64,000 nt of DNA, taken from contig NC_016528.1 of the NCBI RefSeq assembly GCF_000236905.1, forward strand, positions 10,001 through 74,000, read 5' to 3'. The stretch is from Tetrapisispora phaffii CBS 4417. Its lineage: Eukaryota; Ascomycota; Saccharomycetes; Saccharomycetales; Saccharomycetaceae. The translations under genes and the position numbers were made by a program. The notes below the pieces were generated by a model, which was not told the origin of the DNA, searched no databases, and saw only the letters and a list, made by a program, of their open reading frames with translations. Below are positions 47,211 through 55,928 of this stretch, in pieces; the stretch's first letter is position 1; every line of letters begins with the position of its first letter.

Positions 47211-48692
47211 TTACATCAAAAAGTCATTTACACTGTTCAGAGTGGCTCTGGAGGGATTGACATTTCGTCCTCCTAAATGTGAAATGACTTTGGTTAGATG
47301 CTTCCTGATGGTAATTTTGTTGATTTCTGTATGTTCTGATGTTCTTCTCCATTCTTGTGTGTAAAACTTGGAGAGTGTGACTAGGATTACTGCAATTGAC
47401 ATATCAGATCCGTTGTTGCAACATACCAAAATAGGTTTCTTTGTTGAACCGGATGAAGACAATTCGTCAGTCAAAAGGTCGCAAATTTCTGGAAGACAGC
47501 TTCTTAGTTCTTTTGAACTCTTTTTGGACCCACTCTGCAGTCTGAACAGTTTTATAATGTTAGTTTTGGAAGTTTTGGCATTTGCTGACTGTTCATTTTG
47601 CTCATCAGAGGCAAGCTTGATTGAGTTACTTAGTATAATCACTAATGAATACGACTTGTTGAACATTTCCATTAAATTTTGCTTGATTTCTAAACCATCT
47701 ACAATATTACCTAGGTAAAGTTCTTCAGTAATTTTATCAATCGATTTGAAGACTCCATCAACCTCTAAATTTGTGATCTTCATACTTTCAGATAGTAATA
47801 TTTCTTCGACATAATCTTCTAACATTTCTTCAGATAGTTCTAAATTGTTCAATAGTTCTATATTATCCCAAAACAGTTGTGGACTTAATCCGTGAGACCA
47901 CAACTCATGATCGTCAGCCGCACCTTGAACATAGGTAAACCCGTCTCGAACGTCGACACCGTCTTGAACTTGATAACTTACTGTGCATAGTACAATAGGG
48001 ATGATTTTTTCTTCTTTAGATGGCTCTTCCCATGAAGAATTGGACACAATTTCACCAGTGAACGGATCGAACTGTGACTGAAGAATACTTGATCCTGGGT
48101 GTATCCATATAGGTCTCAATAGATTTCCTTCAAATTGCTCATATAATTTCTTACCATCGATGACATCCAATTTGCATAATTTTTCCACTAATTCAGGTAT
48201 TTTATTCTTTATTCTTTCGTACTCGGACTTTGATACAGTAGCTGGCGGAACAAACAGTACCTCTCTTGACTTATCTTCTTCATTTTCACAATGCTGTAGG
48301 ATCATGGTGTTAAGCACTGCACACCAAATTGGAACAGTTTTACTTAACGCATCAGGGATCTTTTTCCCTCGACGAGTACTATCTATGATAATAATTCCTT
48401 TCTGTTCCTCTATAAGGGGGATCAGATGGAAGTTTAACCTCCTGGTGCTGAAATCCCACTGATTTATATGACCATCTGTGCTTTTAAAGTAACTGGTAGT
48501 GGTGAAGTTAGCACGTTTACAATACCATAGGCCACATCTCTCATTAGGTACTAAAGGATATGGGAAAAACGGAATCACCTTCTCATCGAGAAATTTACTG
48601 TCCAAAAGTATACTATGAATTCTATTCTTCAAGGACTTATTTTCCTTTCTAATGTCCTTCGTTATCTGATTGACAGATGCATCATCCACCAT
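47211..48692 (-). CDS. RIT1: Initiator tRNA 2'-O-ribosylphosphate transferase Rit1
   Basis: 493 aa, ATG at 48692, against about 513 in yeast. Rit1 adds a 2'-O-ribosyl phosphate to A64 of initiator tRNA-Met, preventing its use in elongation. The N-terminal catalytic domain contains NERCGLWYCKRANFTTTSYF near 50-69, STDGHINQWDFSTRRLNFHL near 71-90, and DSTRRGKKIPDALSKTVPIW near 102-121. The C-terminal domain (about 330-470) has a dual-specificity-phosphatase-like fold. Its P-loop reads VCCNNGSDMSIAVI near 422-435, with the Cys and Gly of a phosphatase loop but without the usual Arg, fitting the non-phosphatase role known for this domain. It sits between AEP2 and YKU70 as in S. cerevisiae. Confidence 0.93.
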   Translation of the reverse strand: MVDDASVNQITKDIRKENKSLKNRIHSILLDSKFLDEKVIPFFPYPLVPNERCGLWYCKRANFTTTSYFKSTDGHINQWDFSTRRLNFHLIPLIEEQKGIIIIDSTRRGKKIPDALSKTVPIWCAVLNTMILQHCENEEDKSREVLFVPPATVSKSEYERIKNKIPELVEKLCKLDVIDGKKLYEQFEGNLLRPIWIHPGSSILQSQFDPFTGEIVSNSSWEEPSKEEKIIPIVLCTVSYQVQDGVDVRDGFTYVQGAADDHELWSHGLSPQLFWDNIELLNNLELSEEMLEDYVEEILLSESMKITNLEVDGVFKSIDKITEELYLGNIVDGLEIKQNLMEMFNKSYSLVIILSNSIKLASDEQNEQSANAKTSKTNIIKLFRLQSGSKKSSKELRSCLPEICDLLTDELSSSGSTKKPILVCCNNGSDMSIAVILVTLSKFYTQEWRRTSEHTEINKITIRKHLTKVISHLGGRNVNPSRATLNSVNDFLM

Positions 48693-48982
48693 ACTTAAAC
48701 TCTAGTTTTATTCAACAGGGCAAACTGCTCAATCAATTCTATCTCAAATTCAAGTATTGTCACCTCTAAAGAACTCCCAGGTCTCCCTTGTAGTATTCTA
48801 ATCGTCTGCTGATATGTGACATGATAGAGATTCCATTGTATTAAGACGAATATAAATCCATCATTAAAATGAATTCATCGTTACACTTTTTATATAAAAA
48901 TTTTCATGTTTTGTTTTTGAATGACAACTTTGAATGTGAACTTAAATTAGATCTTCTTCCATTTTGCGATAACTTAGGAACT

Positions 48983-49237
48983 CTATCCAAACATTAAATA
49001 TCGAAATATTATTAACGCCATGGGAGGTGCAAATTTGTTTGACAAGTGTATATAATTAATATATATGAATACCTTAGAATTCTGGTCCTCACCATAGTGC
49101 TGTATGGACTCCATTCTCATGAGTTCACGTCCCCTGATTTCGCTCTCCATGGAAGAAGCTCCAGGAGAAGGGTTTTTTTTGTTCTTATACCATGCTGGTA
49201 GGTTTACCAACGAATCAAAGGGCATCGAGGATGACAT
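48983..49237 (-). CDS. Possible small protein, 84 aa, unrecognised
   Basis: An ATG-initiated frame in the RIT1-YKU70 gap. The first ~55 residues (MSSSMPFDSLVNLPAWYKNK, then an EIRGRELMRMESIQHYGEDQ stretch) look protein-like, while the last ~25 (KVFIYINYIHLSNKF...) look like AT-rich read-through. That change suggests either a real first exon followed by an intron, or simply chance. A possible donor GTATTC follows Lys-55, but no TACTAAC-like branch point was found downstream. S. cerevisiae has no gene here. I give it low confidence. Confidence 0.3.
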   Translation of the reverse strand: MSSSMPFDSLVNLPAWYKNKKNPSPGASSMESEIRGRELMRMESIQHYGEDQNSKVFIYINYIHLSNKFAPPMALIIFRYLMFG

Positions 49238-49335
49238 GGCTGCAATATATCCAGCAAAGAGGGCTCTTAATTGGCTTTATTAAAGGTATTCTTTGATCTT
49301 TGATGAAAGCTCTACGTCCTTAACCGTGCGATGTG

Positions 49336-49342
49336 CGGGTAA
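49336..49342. promoter_or_regulatory. Reb1-like site upstream of YKU70
   Basis: CGGGTAA, reverse complement of TTACCCG, about 235 bp upstream of the YKU70 ATG at 49576. The flanking base differs from the optimum (GCGGGTAA), so affinity may be reduced. Confidence 0.5.
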
Positions 49343-49575
49343 ACAGCAGGTTTCAGCCATCATCGAATAAGGAATCAATCAAGATGAAGAAGTTATAAGT
49401 GATTGAATATTGCATTAGTGATGGAAGAGTGAAGAGACTTCGTTTAAAACTCTTGTTGCTTTCTAAGAATATATGATTTATTTCGTTACTTTCTAGTGAT
49501 CTCTTGGTTTAAACACCGGTACTAGCAGTGATTTCTGGGGTGTATACGCTGTTTGAATATTTACAACAACGAAAA

Positions 49576-51402
49576 ATGGAGAACTCTAGTAAACTATTAA
49601 GCCATAACGATGAGATATATGACGATGAGGATGAGTTCTATATAGATTACAGCAGTATTGATAACCCTAAGGCTTCCTATAGAAAGTATGAGTCCCATGA
49701 GGGGTATATGTTCTGTATAGAGCTTTCGGAACACATGTTTAGTGAAATTTCTCAACTTAATTATAAAGTTCAATTAATCGAGGTGCTCGAATCGTTAATG
49801 GAATTGATGTCGCAATTGGTTATCACTAGACCAAGCACTGGTGTGGGATGTTTCTTCTTCAATTGTGATAACAAAGAGAGTAAAAAAAGAATTTATGAAT
49901 TTTTGCCCTTAAGAGATATTAATGTAAGTGATATGAAGAAATTGCATGATCTACTGGATGATGTAAAAGAAGAGAGATTGTCGATTCGAGATGCTTTCAA
50001 ATTTGATGAAATAAATGATAAAGGGAATAGTTTAGAGAGCTTATTCTTGCTGATACAGGATCGGTTTTCGAATAACATTCCAGGTCAAAAAATATATACA
50101 AATAAGAAAGTTTTCTTATTCACAGACAATGATAAACCAAAAGAATCTAATGATAAGGAAAAAACAATACGATTAAGAAGATTGTTTGACGACATCAGTG
50201 ACAACTACATTCAGTTCGTCACTTTTTTTATTAATAAAATCGACAGCTCGGATAATTTTGATGATAGCTTCTATTCTGATATATTAAAGTTAAGGAATAG
50301 TAATTCCATTGAATTCGATGGCCCAAGTACAAAACCAATTTCAGTTGCATATATTAAAAACAAAGTATTAAGGAAAAAAGAAATCAAAAGAATCATGTTT
50401 CAATGTCCATTGATATTAAATGCAGATTCGGATTTTCAAGTTAATGTTAAAGGCTATACTATTATAAGCCATGAAAAACCTGGAAGTAGATATAAATTGG
50501 TTTATGAGCATGAAAATATTAGAAGAGAGGCTTTTTCGAAAAGAAAACTCTTAAATGGAAAGACAGGAACGGTAGTTACAAAAGATGATACAGAAAAGAT
50601 TTTTCAGTTGGGGAATTTTAGCATTAACTCATTTGAAAATGAATTTGAAAAAGGAAATGATAATCCCCTACCACAAGAACCATTCCTGAAATTAATCGGT
50701 TTTAGATCTCCTGAAAACTCTTTACATCTTTTTAATAACATAGGAAAAGCCCTTTTTATAGTACCAGATGAATCACGTTGCGTAGGCTCTATCAGAACAC
50801 TTTCTTCCATGTACAGAACTATGAGAACTAAAAATAGGAATGCTATAGTATGGGGAAAGTTAAAATCTAATTCAAATCCGAATATATGGATACTATCGCC
50901 CTCTGATCCAACAAAAGATCAAAACGAAGGTTTCTATCTATATAAGGTTCCATTTTTAGATGAAATAAGGAAGATTCCTTCCCAATATACTCACTTTCCT
51001 TCCGATGAATTAATTAGAAACAAAGATTATGAAAATCTCAAAAGAGTTACTCGCAATATATTGGGTTATTTTAACCTGACAAATGGTTATTCTCCACTAG
51101 AGTTCAAGAACCCACTTTTACAAAAATATTATAAATTGCTACATGACTATCTACTTCAAGTAGAAACTGTTCCAGAAACTGAAATGTCAAAGGAACAATT
51201 GAAACAAAAAATTTTGGAAGAAGATGATACAATTCGCAAAACATTCAGCATTAGAGATAAAATAATAAAGTCTGCTAGCTCTACAGAAAGTCATAAACAG
51301 AGATTGAGTGCCAATTTTAACATCTGGAATGATATATATTCAAAACTTGAAGGTAACGAGATAGCAGTGAAAGAAATGAAACCTAAAAAACAGAAAAATT
51401 AA
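49576..51402 (+). CDS. YKU70: Ku70 subunit of the Ku DNA end-binding heterodimer
   Basis: 608 aa from the ATG at 49576 (the frame is open 16 codons further upstream without an ATG), against about 602 in yeast. Yku70-Yku80 binds DNA ends for non-homologous end joining and protects telomeres. The N-terminal vWA-like domain spans about 25-250 (EGYMFCIELSEHMFSEISQL, VITRPSTGVGCFFFNC). The Ku core barrel is at about 255-480, with EFDGPSTKPISVAYIKNK and KEIKRIMFQCPLIL, then SIRTLSSMYRTMRTKNRNAI. The helical C-terminal arm follows (YFNLTNGYSPLEFKNPLLQK). The tail ends in Lys/Glu-rich sequence, and no SAP domain is evident, as in other yeast Ku70 proteins. Confidence 0.95.
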   Translation: MENSSKLLSHNDEIYDDEDEFYIDYSSIDNPKASYRKYESHEGYMFCIELSEHMFSEISQLNYKVQLIEVLESLMELMSQLVITRPSTGVGCFFFNCDNKESKKRIYEFLPLRDINVSDMKKLHDLLDDVKEERLSIRDAFKFDEINDKGNSLESLFLLIQDRFSNNIPGQKIYTNKKVFLFTDNDKPKESNDKEKTIRLRRLFDDISDNYIQFVTFFINKIDSSDNFDDSFYSDILKLRNSNSIEFDGPSTKPISVAYIKNKVLRKKEIKRIMFQCPLILNADSDFQVNVKGYTIISHEKPGSRYKLVYEHENIRREAFSKRKLLNGKTGTVVTKDDTEKIFQLGNFSINSFENEFEKGNDNPLPQEPFLKLIGFRSPENSLHLFNNIGKALFIVPDESRCVGSIRTLSSMYRTMRTKNRNAIVWGKLKSNSNPNIWILSPSDPTKDQNEGFYLYKVPFLDEIRKIPSQYTHFPSDELIRNKDYENLKRVTRNILGYFNLTNGYSPLEFKNPLLQKYYKLLHDYLLQVETVPETEMSKEQLKQKILEEDDTIRKTFSIRDKIIKSASSTESHKQRLSANFNIWNDIYSKLEGNEIAVKEMKPKKQKN

Positions 51403-51469
51403 TTCACTACAATATTATATAATTTAAAATATGCAATGTCATATATTTACATACAGATTCTTAAAGAAT

Positions 51470-53059
51470 TTATGGATTTAATTCGATTTTACACATCATT
51501 GATAAATGATCACTTGGATATTCACCTTGATGAGGTTGACCATATTTACTCATCTCAGTTGCTGGTGGCATTCTCAAGTAACCTCTTAATTTCATATGAT
51601 TCTTCTTTTCAAACTTTTCAAAATCTTCAACCTCTTTACAATCTGAAAAGTCCCAATGGTCAACGTAAAATATATAATCTAACAGACCTCTCCATGAATG
51701 AGCCCAATTAGATATTTCTGGTTCACCTTTTTTATTATCTAGTCCTGAATTTTCAGGATGCACTTTCTTATAACCAACTGCATATAAAGATGTAGCTTTC
51801 ATATTGAGAGAGTTATGCAATGATTCCATTTTTGATACTAAATCAGCTTGCTCAGGTGTTGGAGTATAAGAATCTGGTACTGGAGTTTGGGGTTGGTCCT
51901 TTCCAAACTTCTCAATATTTCCGCCTTCTTCATCTTCTGCCTCATCATCGTCACCATTTCTTAATTTAGAATAAGTATAAGATGTGCTACATTCAATTAC
52001 TATCTTGGCTCTCTCTTTATATTCAACAGGCTTTGAAGTAATCGATAAATATGGTGTATCAAATGGCTGAGAGTTAAAATCACCGCAAAAGAATGCTGTC
52101 CAATGATCCATATTCCCGTCATTATTATTTTGTAATACATTTACTCGTTTCTTGAATTCTTTCACTTTATTTAATAAAACAAAACATTGTCTCGTTCTCT
52201 CGTACGTGCCAAATGGATGCCAGAACAAATGTGTAGTACCAATTATGATACCACTTTTATTATTATTACCTAATTCTGGGTACTTTGCTAATACAGAATC
52301 AGAGTATTTCAAAGAAAGTATTAAACCCGTATTATTTGTTTTTGTTCTTGGAAGGATGTCACCAGATAGTTCTTTATCAAAATCAATTAACATTCTGTCT
52401 GTTAGTCGAAATAAATTGTTCTTCCACACAATTGCAACACCATGATTTTTCGAATGGATTCTATGGAATTGTGAAGCATAACCCATCTTTTTAAACTCCT
52501 CTTGCCAAAAACTTTGGAATTGGATATGATCAATCTCTTGCAAACAAATTAAGTCGGGATTATAATACTTGAATTCATTTAACAATACTCTTGATCTTCT
52601 ATACCATTTGACCGCTTCTCCACTGTCGGGAAACAATTTCCTTCTTATCAATGCTTGAGCTAAACAATTGTATGTCATCAAAGTGAATGTAAATGATTTT
52701 TCCGGTTCATCATCATGCAGAGTCAGTAACGGTCTCCTGATGAATTGCAACTCTGGAGGACAATCTGGATCCAAGCCATTAGCAAGCATTTTTTTCTGTT
52801 TCTCTTCTCTTGCAGCAGCCCTTTCAGCTCTTATTCTAGCAATCTCCTCTGGGGAAGGAATCGATTTCCCTTTCCCTTTCCCTTTCCCTTTAGATTTCTG
52901 CTTTTTCGCACTTGCATCACCAAAAGGCTCCTTGACCACCACTTTCTCAATGAAGGTACTCCCATCCAACTTAGGTTTCTCCGAAACATACACTTTCTTT
53001 TCCAGACCCTCAGCAACCTCAGTTACTCCATCACCATCATCATCTCTTCTGGTGCTCAT
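51470..53059 (-). CDS. NGL2: Ngl2, CCR4-like exonuclease for 5.8S rRNA 3' end processing
   Basis: 529 aa, ATG at 53059, against about 515 in yeast. NGL2 encodes an EEP-family (endonuclease/exonuclease/phosphatase) nuclease that trims the 3' end of 5.8S rRNA. The N-terminus is basic and low in complexity (KQKSKGKGKGKGKSIP near 54-69, encoded by a CCTTTC repeat). Catalytic EEP motifs are present: TYNCLAQALIRRKLF near 127-141, LICLQEIDHI near 173-182 (metal-binding Glu), FCGDFNSQPFDTPY near 322-335 (DxN), and the terminal YPSDHLSMMC near 514-523 (catalytic His). The paralogue NGL3 has the same features, but the position between YKU70 and MRPL33 is that of NGL2 (YMR285C). Convergent with YKU70, 67 bp apart. 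Confidence 0.92.
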   Translation of the reverse strand: MSTRRDDDGDGVTEVAEGLEKKVYVSEKPKLDGSTFIEKVVVKEPFGDASAKKQKSKGKGKGKGKSIPSPEEIARIRAERAAAREEKQKKMLANGLDPDCPPELQFIRRPLLTLHDDEPEKSFTFTLMTYNCLAQALIRRKLFPDSGEAVKWYRRSRVLLNEFKYYNPDLICLQEIDHIQFQSFWQEEFKKMGYASQFHRIHSKNHGVAIVWKNNLFRLTDRMLIDFDKELSGDILPRTKTNNTGLILSLKYSDSVLAKYPELGNNNKSGIIIGTTHLFWHPFGTYERTRQCFVLLNKVKEFKKRVNVLQNNNDGNMDHWTAFFCGDFNSQPFDTPYLSITSKPVEYKERAKIVIECSTSYTYSKLRNGDDDEAEDEEGGNIEKFGKDQPQTPVPDSYTPTPEQADLVSKMESLHNSLNMKATSLYAVGYKKVHPENSGLDNKKGEPEISNWAHSWRGLLDYIFYVDHWDFSDCKEVEDFEKFEKKNHMKLRGYLRMPPATEMSKYGQPHQGEYPSDHLSMMCKIELNP

Positions 53060-53569
53060 ATTTTCTTAATTACCGATTACTGTTGTAGGGCAACAACTAC
53101 TAAAAATAAAATTCACTAAGTAGAAATAGAAAGTGCTGTATTATATGCATCCGATCTCCAATACTCACAATTACTGGGAGTATACTTAATAAATTGCACA
53201 ATTTAATTTAATCAGAGGTCATTTAGGTTAAACTGGCAACCTTTAAATCGAAATTTCACTAAAATCGATGAGATCATTTCATACGAAGGGTTCCGAAACT
53301 GAAATTTCAAGTTAAGACATATCGTAAGTATATCAGATAAGTACGAAAGGTAGTGAGAGTAACGTTAAATCAAGATAGTTATTTTAATTGTAAGTACTAT
53401 TTGCAAACATAATATGAATGTGCACGTAGATCGATTGTAAGTGTATTTAAGATATCGTTGAATCTTCTTTTGTTCTCATTAATCGAGCACGTTAGGTGAA
53501 TTGAAAGTTACGGAATTTTCTGGTTGCAACACTAAAAATAAAAATTTGTATAATAATTGGAAATAGATA
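53060..53569. other. Divergent NGL2-MRPL33 promoter
   Basis: 510 bp between divergent genes. GAAATTTC occurs twice (near 53250 and 53303) and CGATGAGAT near 53267 is PAC-like. No other element stands out. Confidence 0.4.
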
Positions 53570-53836
53570 ATGGTTTTTTATAAAATAACTTTGGCTAGAT
53601 CATTAATCGGTACCCCTCCATATATTAAGAATGTCGTGAAGGCTATAGGCTTGGGTAAGAGGGGATCTGTTGTTTATAGAGAGGCTACTCCAGCTATGGC
53701 AGGTACGCTGGCTATGGTTAAGGAAATTGTCAAAGTGGAAGTAACAGAAAATCAGCTATCGAAGGAGCAACAGAGAGAATTGAGGAAATCAAATCCAGGG
53801 TTTACTGTCCAAAAAAGGGAAACCATTAGTAATTAA
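53570..53836 (+). CDS. MRPL33: Mitochondrial ribosomal protein uL30m (Mrpl33)
   Basis: 88 aa, ATG at 53570, against about 86 in yeast. Component of the mitochondrial large ribosomal subunit, member of the L30 family. It shows [20 protein letters not shown] at the start, then the L30 signature [12 protein letters not shown] and [20 protein letters not shown] near 42-61. As in yeast there is no long cleavable presequence. Position between NGL2 and DSS1 matches S. cerevisiae (YMR286W). Confidence 0.96.
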   Translation: MVFYKITLARSLIGTPPYIKNVVKAIGLGKRGSVVYREATPAMAGTLAMVKEIVKVEVTENQLSKEQQRELRKSNPGFTVQKRETISN

Positions 53837-54245
53837 TCTTTAAGAAGAGTAAACTCTTTGCAGTTCAATGGATGGACTTAACAGACATTTGTAAATAATA
53901 ATTACTCTTCCACCCATTATTGAAAAATATCACGAAACTAATAATCTATATTGGCATTATTTGAAACGTTTCCATTGAAATTATTCAATTCATAATATTC
54001 CAAGATTCATGTAGCATGTATATAATTATACTTTAGAGTTTTAATAACAACAAGACCTCATATTTAATGTTAGTAACTTTGATCAATATTGTTTAAAGTG
54101 AAACGAGATATACACAATATAAAATATTATATGATTTTTATTGTAACACATTGACCATAGCTTAGTAGTCAGTACTTTTATTAATTTGGTTTCTACCTGT
54201 ATTTGAATTGTCTATTAATATACAAAAATAGTAGTTACTATACTA
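53837..54245. other. Convergent 3' gap after MRPL33
   Basis: Strongly AT-rich gap between convergent genes. A TACTAAC occurs on the minus strand at about 54063-54069, beyond the stop codon of the gene at 54246, and has no plausible splice partners. Confidence 0.4.
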
Positions 54246-55433
54246 TTAAAATCCACCGCCCGTAATTTCTGCTGGTAAGATTTTATTCGTTAATGTCCTC
54301 AAATATTTATTTTCCTTTGACCCAAATTCTTCATCGAATGTACTCTCAGCTTGTTCATTATAATCATCATTATCTCCATCATCGTCAGAAAAGGCAACAC
54401 TGAAAGAATCAACCATACGTAAAATATCACTCCTATCTAACGCCTTACCATCAAAACTCAACTCGAAACTATCATTGTTGCTGGTTAATTTCAAACCTGT
54501 ATTATTTATAAAAGATCTCTCATTAATTGATTTCAAAACTCTACTTGACTTATTCAACTTAATTTTTTCTAAAGTAGTATTGGCATCGTTTTCTTTTGTT
54601 TCCTTTCTATTCGATGCCTTGATTTTCTCGACTATTGCATCCAAAGTCTTGAATAGTAGGACACTATCTTTATTATAGAATTTAAATGATTGATCTTTCG
54701 AATATAATGGTCTATACTCTGTTTCAATTAAACTACTTACTCCAGAATATGTGGTATCTTTATAATTAATTGGTACTGATAATTTGTATACCTTCTTTAT
54801 AGATTGTTGGGTTTTTTTTGAAACTAAATTAATAACAGGTTTTATTTTACCATCTGAATCCTTATAATAATTCAAATCAACTGGCTCTGAAAAATATTTG
54901 TTACAAATATCGTCATTACTGTGTTTTTTATCATTATCGATCTCACTTTCATCATGAACGATAGTAAACTTGATATTTTTATTAGTAAAATTTTTGGCAT
55001 TGTTAGGTGGGTTCTTTGTTTGTTTAAGTGCTCTTGAATTTTGTTTGTTCATGTTTTTATATGGCATACTTCTACCATTCATAATAGGTTTCTGTCCTCT
55101 CTTAATTTTATTATCATTCCTCATATTGTTCAAAATGTAAGTATTATTCAAACCTTTCAACGAATAAGCATTGTTAGAATATGCTTGATTATTATGAAAA
55201 TTCTCTCTACCGTAATTAGCAGCATTATTATCATAATTGTTATAATTAAAACTATTGTTTACTGTTGAATTAATGTTTCGCTTCGAATAGGATTGATTTT
55301 GTAACTGAGATGAGTCTTGGTGATGCGTTAGATTTCCACCGTAAGCAGAGTTCATCCATTCTTTTGGGTACTCTCCAGTTGCTGACTTCTTTTCAAAGAA
55401 AATCTTATTATTTAATGATCTTGAGGTAGACAT
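54246..55433 (-). CDS. Unrecognised Asn-rich acidic-tailed protein, 395 aa
   Basis: 395 aa from the ATG at 55433. The frame stays open for 49 codons upstream without another ATG, so this start is the only conventional one. I do not recognise it, and S. cerevisiae has nothing between MRPL33 and DSS1. The N-terminal half is Asn/Tyr/Ser-rich, with NNYDNNAANYGR and a basic KKTQQSIKKVYK segment; it has EYPKEWMNSAYGG near residues 20-32. A more ordered part follows (about 185-310, LYSKDQSFKFYNKDSVLLFK). Before the end lies an acidic stretch (FSDDDGDNDDYNEQ) and the tail is LPAEITGGGF. The composition suggests an RNA- or chromatin-associated, largely disordered protein, but this is inference only. 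Confidence 0.75.
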   Translation of the reverse strand: MSTSRSLNNKIFFEKKSATGEYPKEWMNSAYGGNLTHHQDSSQLQNQSYSKRNINSTVNNSFNYNNYDNNAANYGRENFHNNQAYSNNAYSLKGLNNTYILNNMRNDNKIKRGQKPIMNGRSMPYKNMNKQNSRALKQTKNPPNNAKNFTNKNIKFTIVHDESEIDNDKKHSNDDICNKYFSEPVDLNYYKDSDGKIKPVINLVSKKTQQSIKKVYKLSVPINYKDTTYSGVSSLIETEYRPLYSKDQSFKFYNKDSVLLFKTLDAIVEKIKASNRKETKENDANTTLEKIKLNKSSRVLKSINERSFINNTGLKLTSNNDSFELSFDGKALDRSDILRMVDSFSVAFSDDDGDNDDYNEQAESTFDEEFGSKENKYLRTLTNKILPAEITGGGF

Positions 55434-55928
55434 CTCGCAAAGTTCGACAAACGCTGGGATAGTTGTCAGATCGGATAGCACCTTGCTTGAATAGTGGTTT
55501 TTTAGAGCACATCTAGAAACAAAAAAAGTATTTCTTATATAAACATATATATCGTTCTGAAACAATTCAAAAATGAACAAGCAATAAAATAAGCATCCAA
55601 CGATGCCATTGCTAAACGTTATCGTAACTTCAATGCTCTATAGTCAATGCTCTTTTGTGGCCATCGTTATTTTATGTTGTTTCAAATATTTACCTTTGTC
55701 CGAAAAGAGTAAAATCATTAATTTAATGAAGACTACAAAAATTGATGCATAGTGACCAGAACAAAAGACAATTGTCATCGAGGTACATGATTAACTGCTA
55801 TTATATACAAGGTTATTGAATAGCTCATTAAGTCATTGAAGCGTTCATTAAATATTTATTTACATTTTTTTTGGGGAACCAATTGTAGATTTTTAGAAGA
55901 TATGTATTTACAGTATGTCGATAACTTT
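55434..55928. other. Promoter of the Asn-rich gene, DSS1 3' flank
   Basis: About 500 bp without a gene call. A T-rich tract with TTTCTAG near 55507-55513 on the minus strand could be read as a splice acceptor for the downstream gene, but no donor or branch site was found. Confidence 0.35.

Larger units (their letters stand above)
48693..49575. other. Divergent region between RIT1 and YKU70
   Basis: 880 bp between divergent genes. It contains an uncertain small minus-strand frame (48983-49237) and a Reb1-like core CGGGTAA at 49336-49342. A second open minus-strand stretch (about 48695-48870) ends three bases before the RIT1 ATG and is not called. Confidence 0.4.

Noticed and set aside
48695..48870. 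Open minus-strand stretch ending three bases before the RIT1 ATG
   Set aside because: No start codon or convincing splice signals, and its position would leave RIT1 without a promoter.
54060..54070. TACTAAC branch-point sequence on the minus strand
   Set aside because: It lies beyond the stop codon of the only minus-strand gene nearby and has no donor or acceptor partners.
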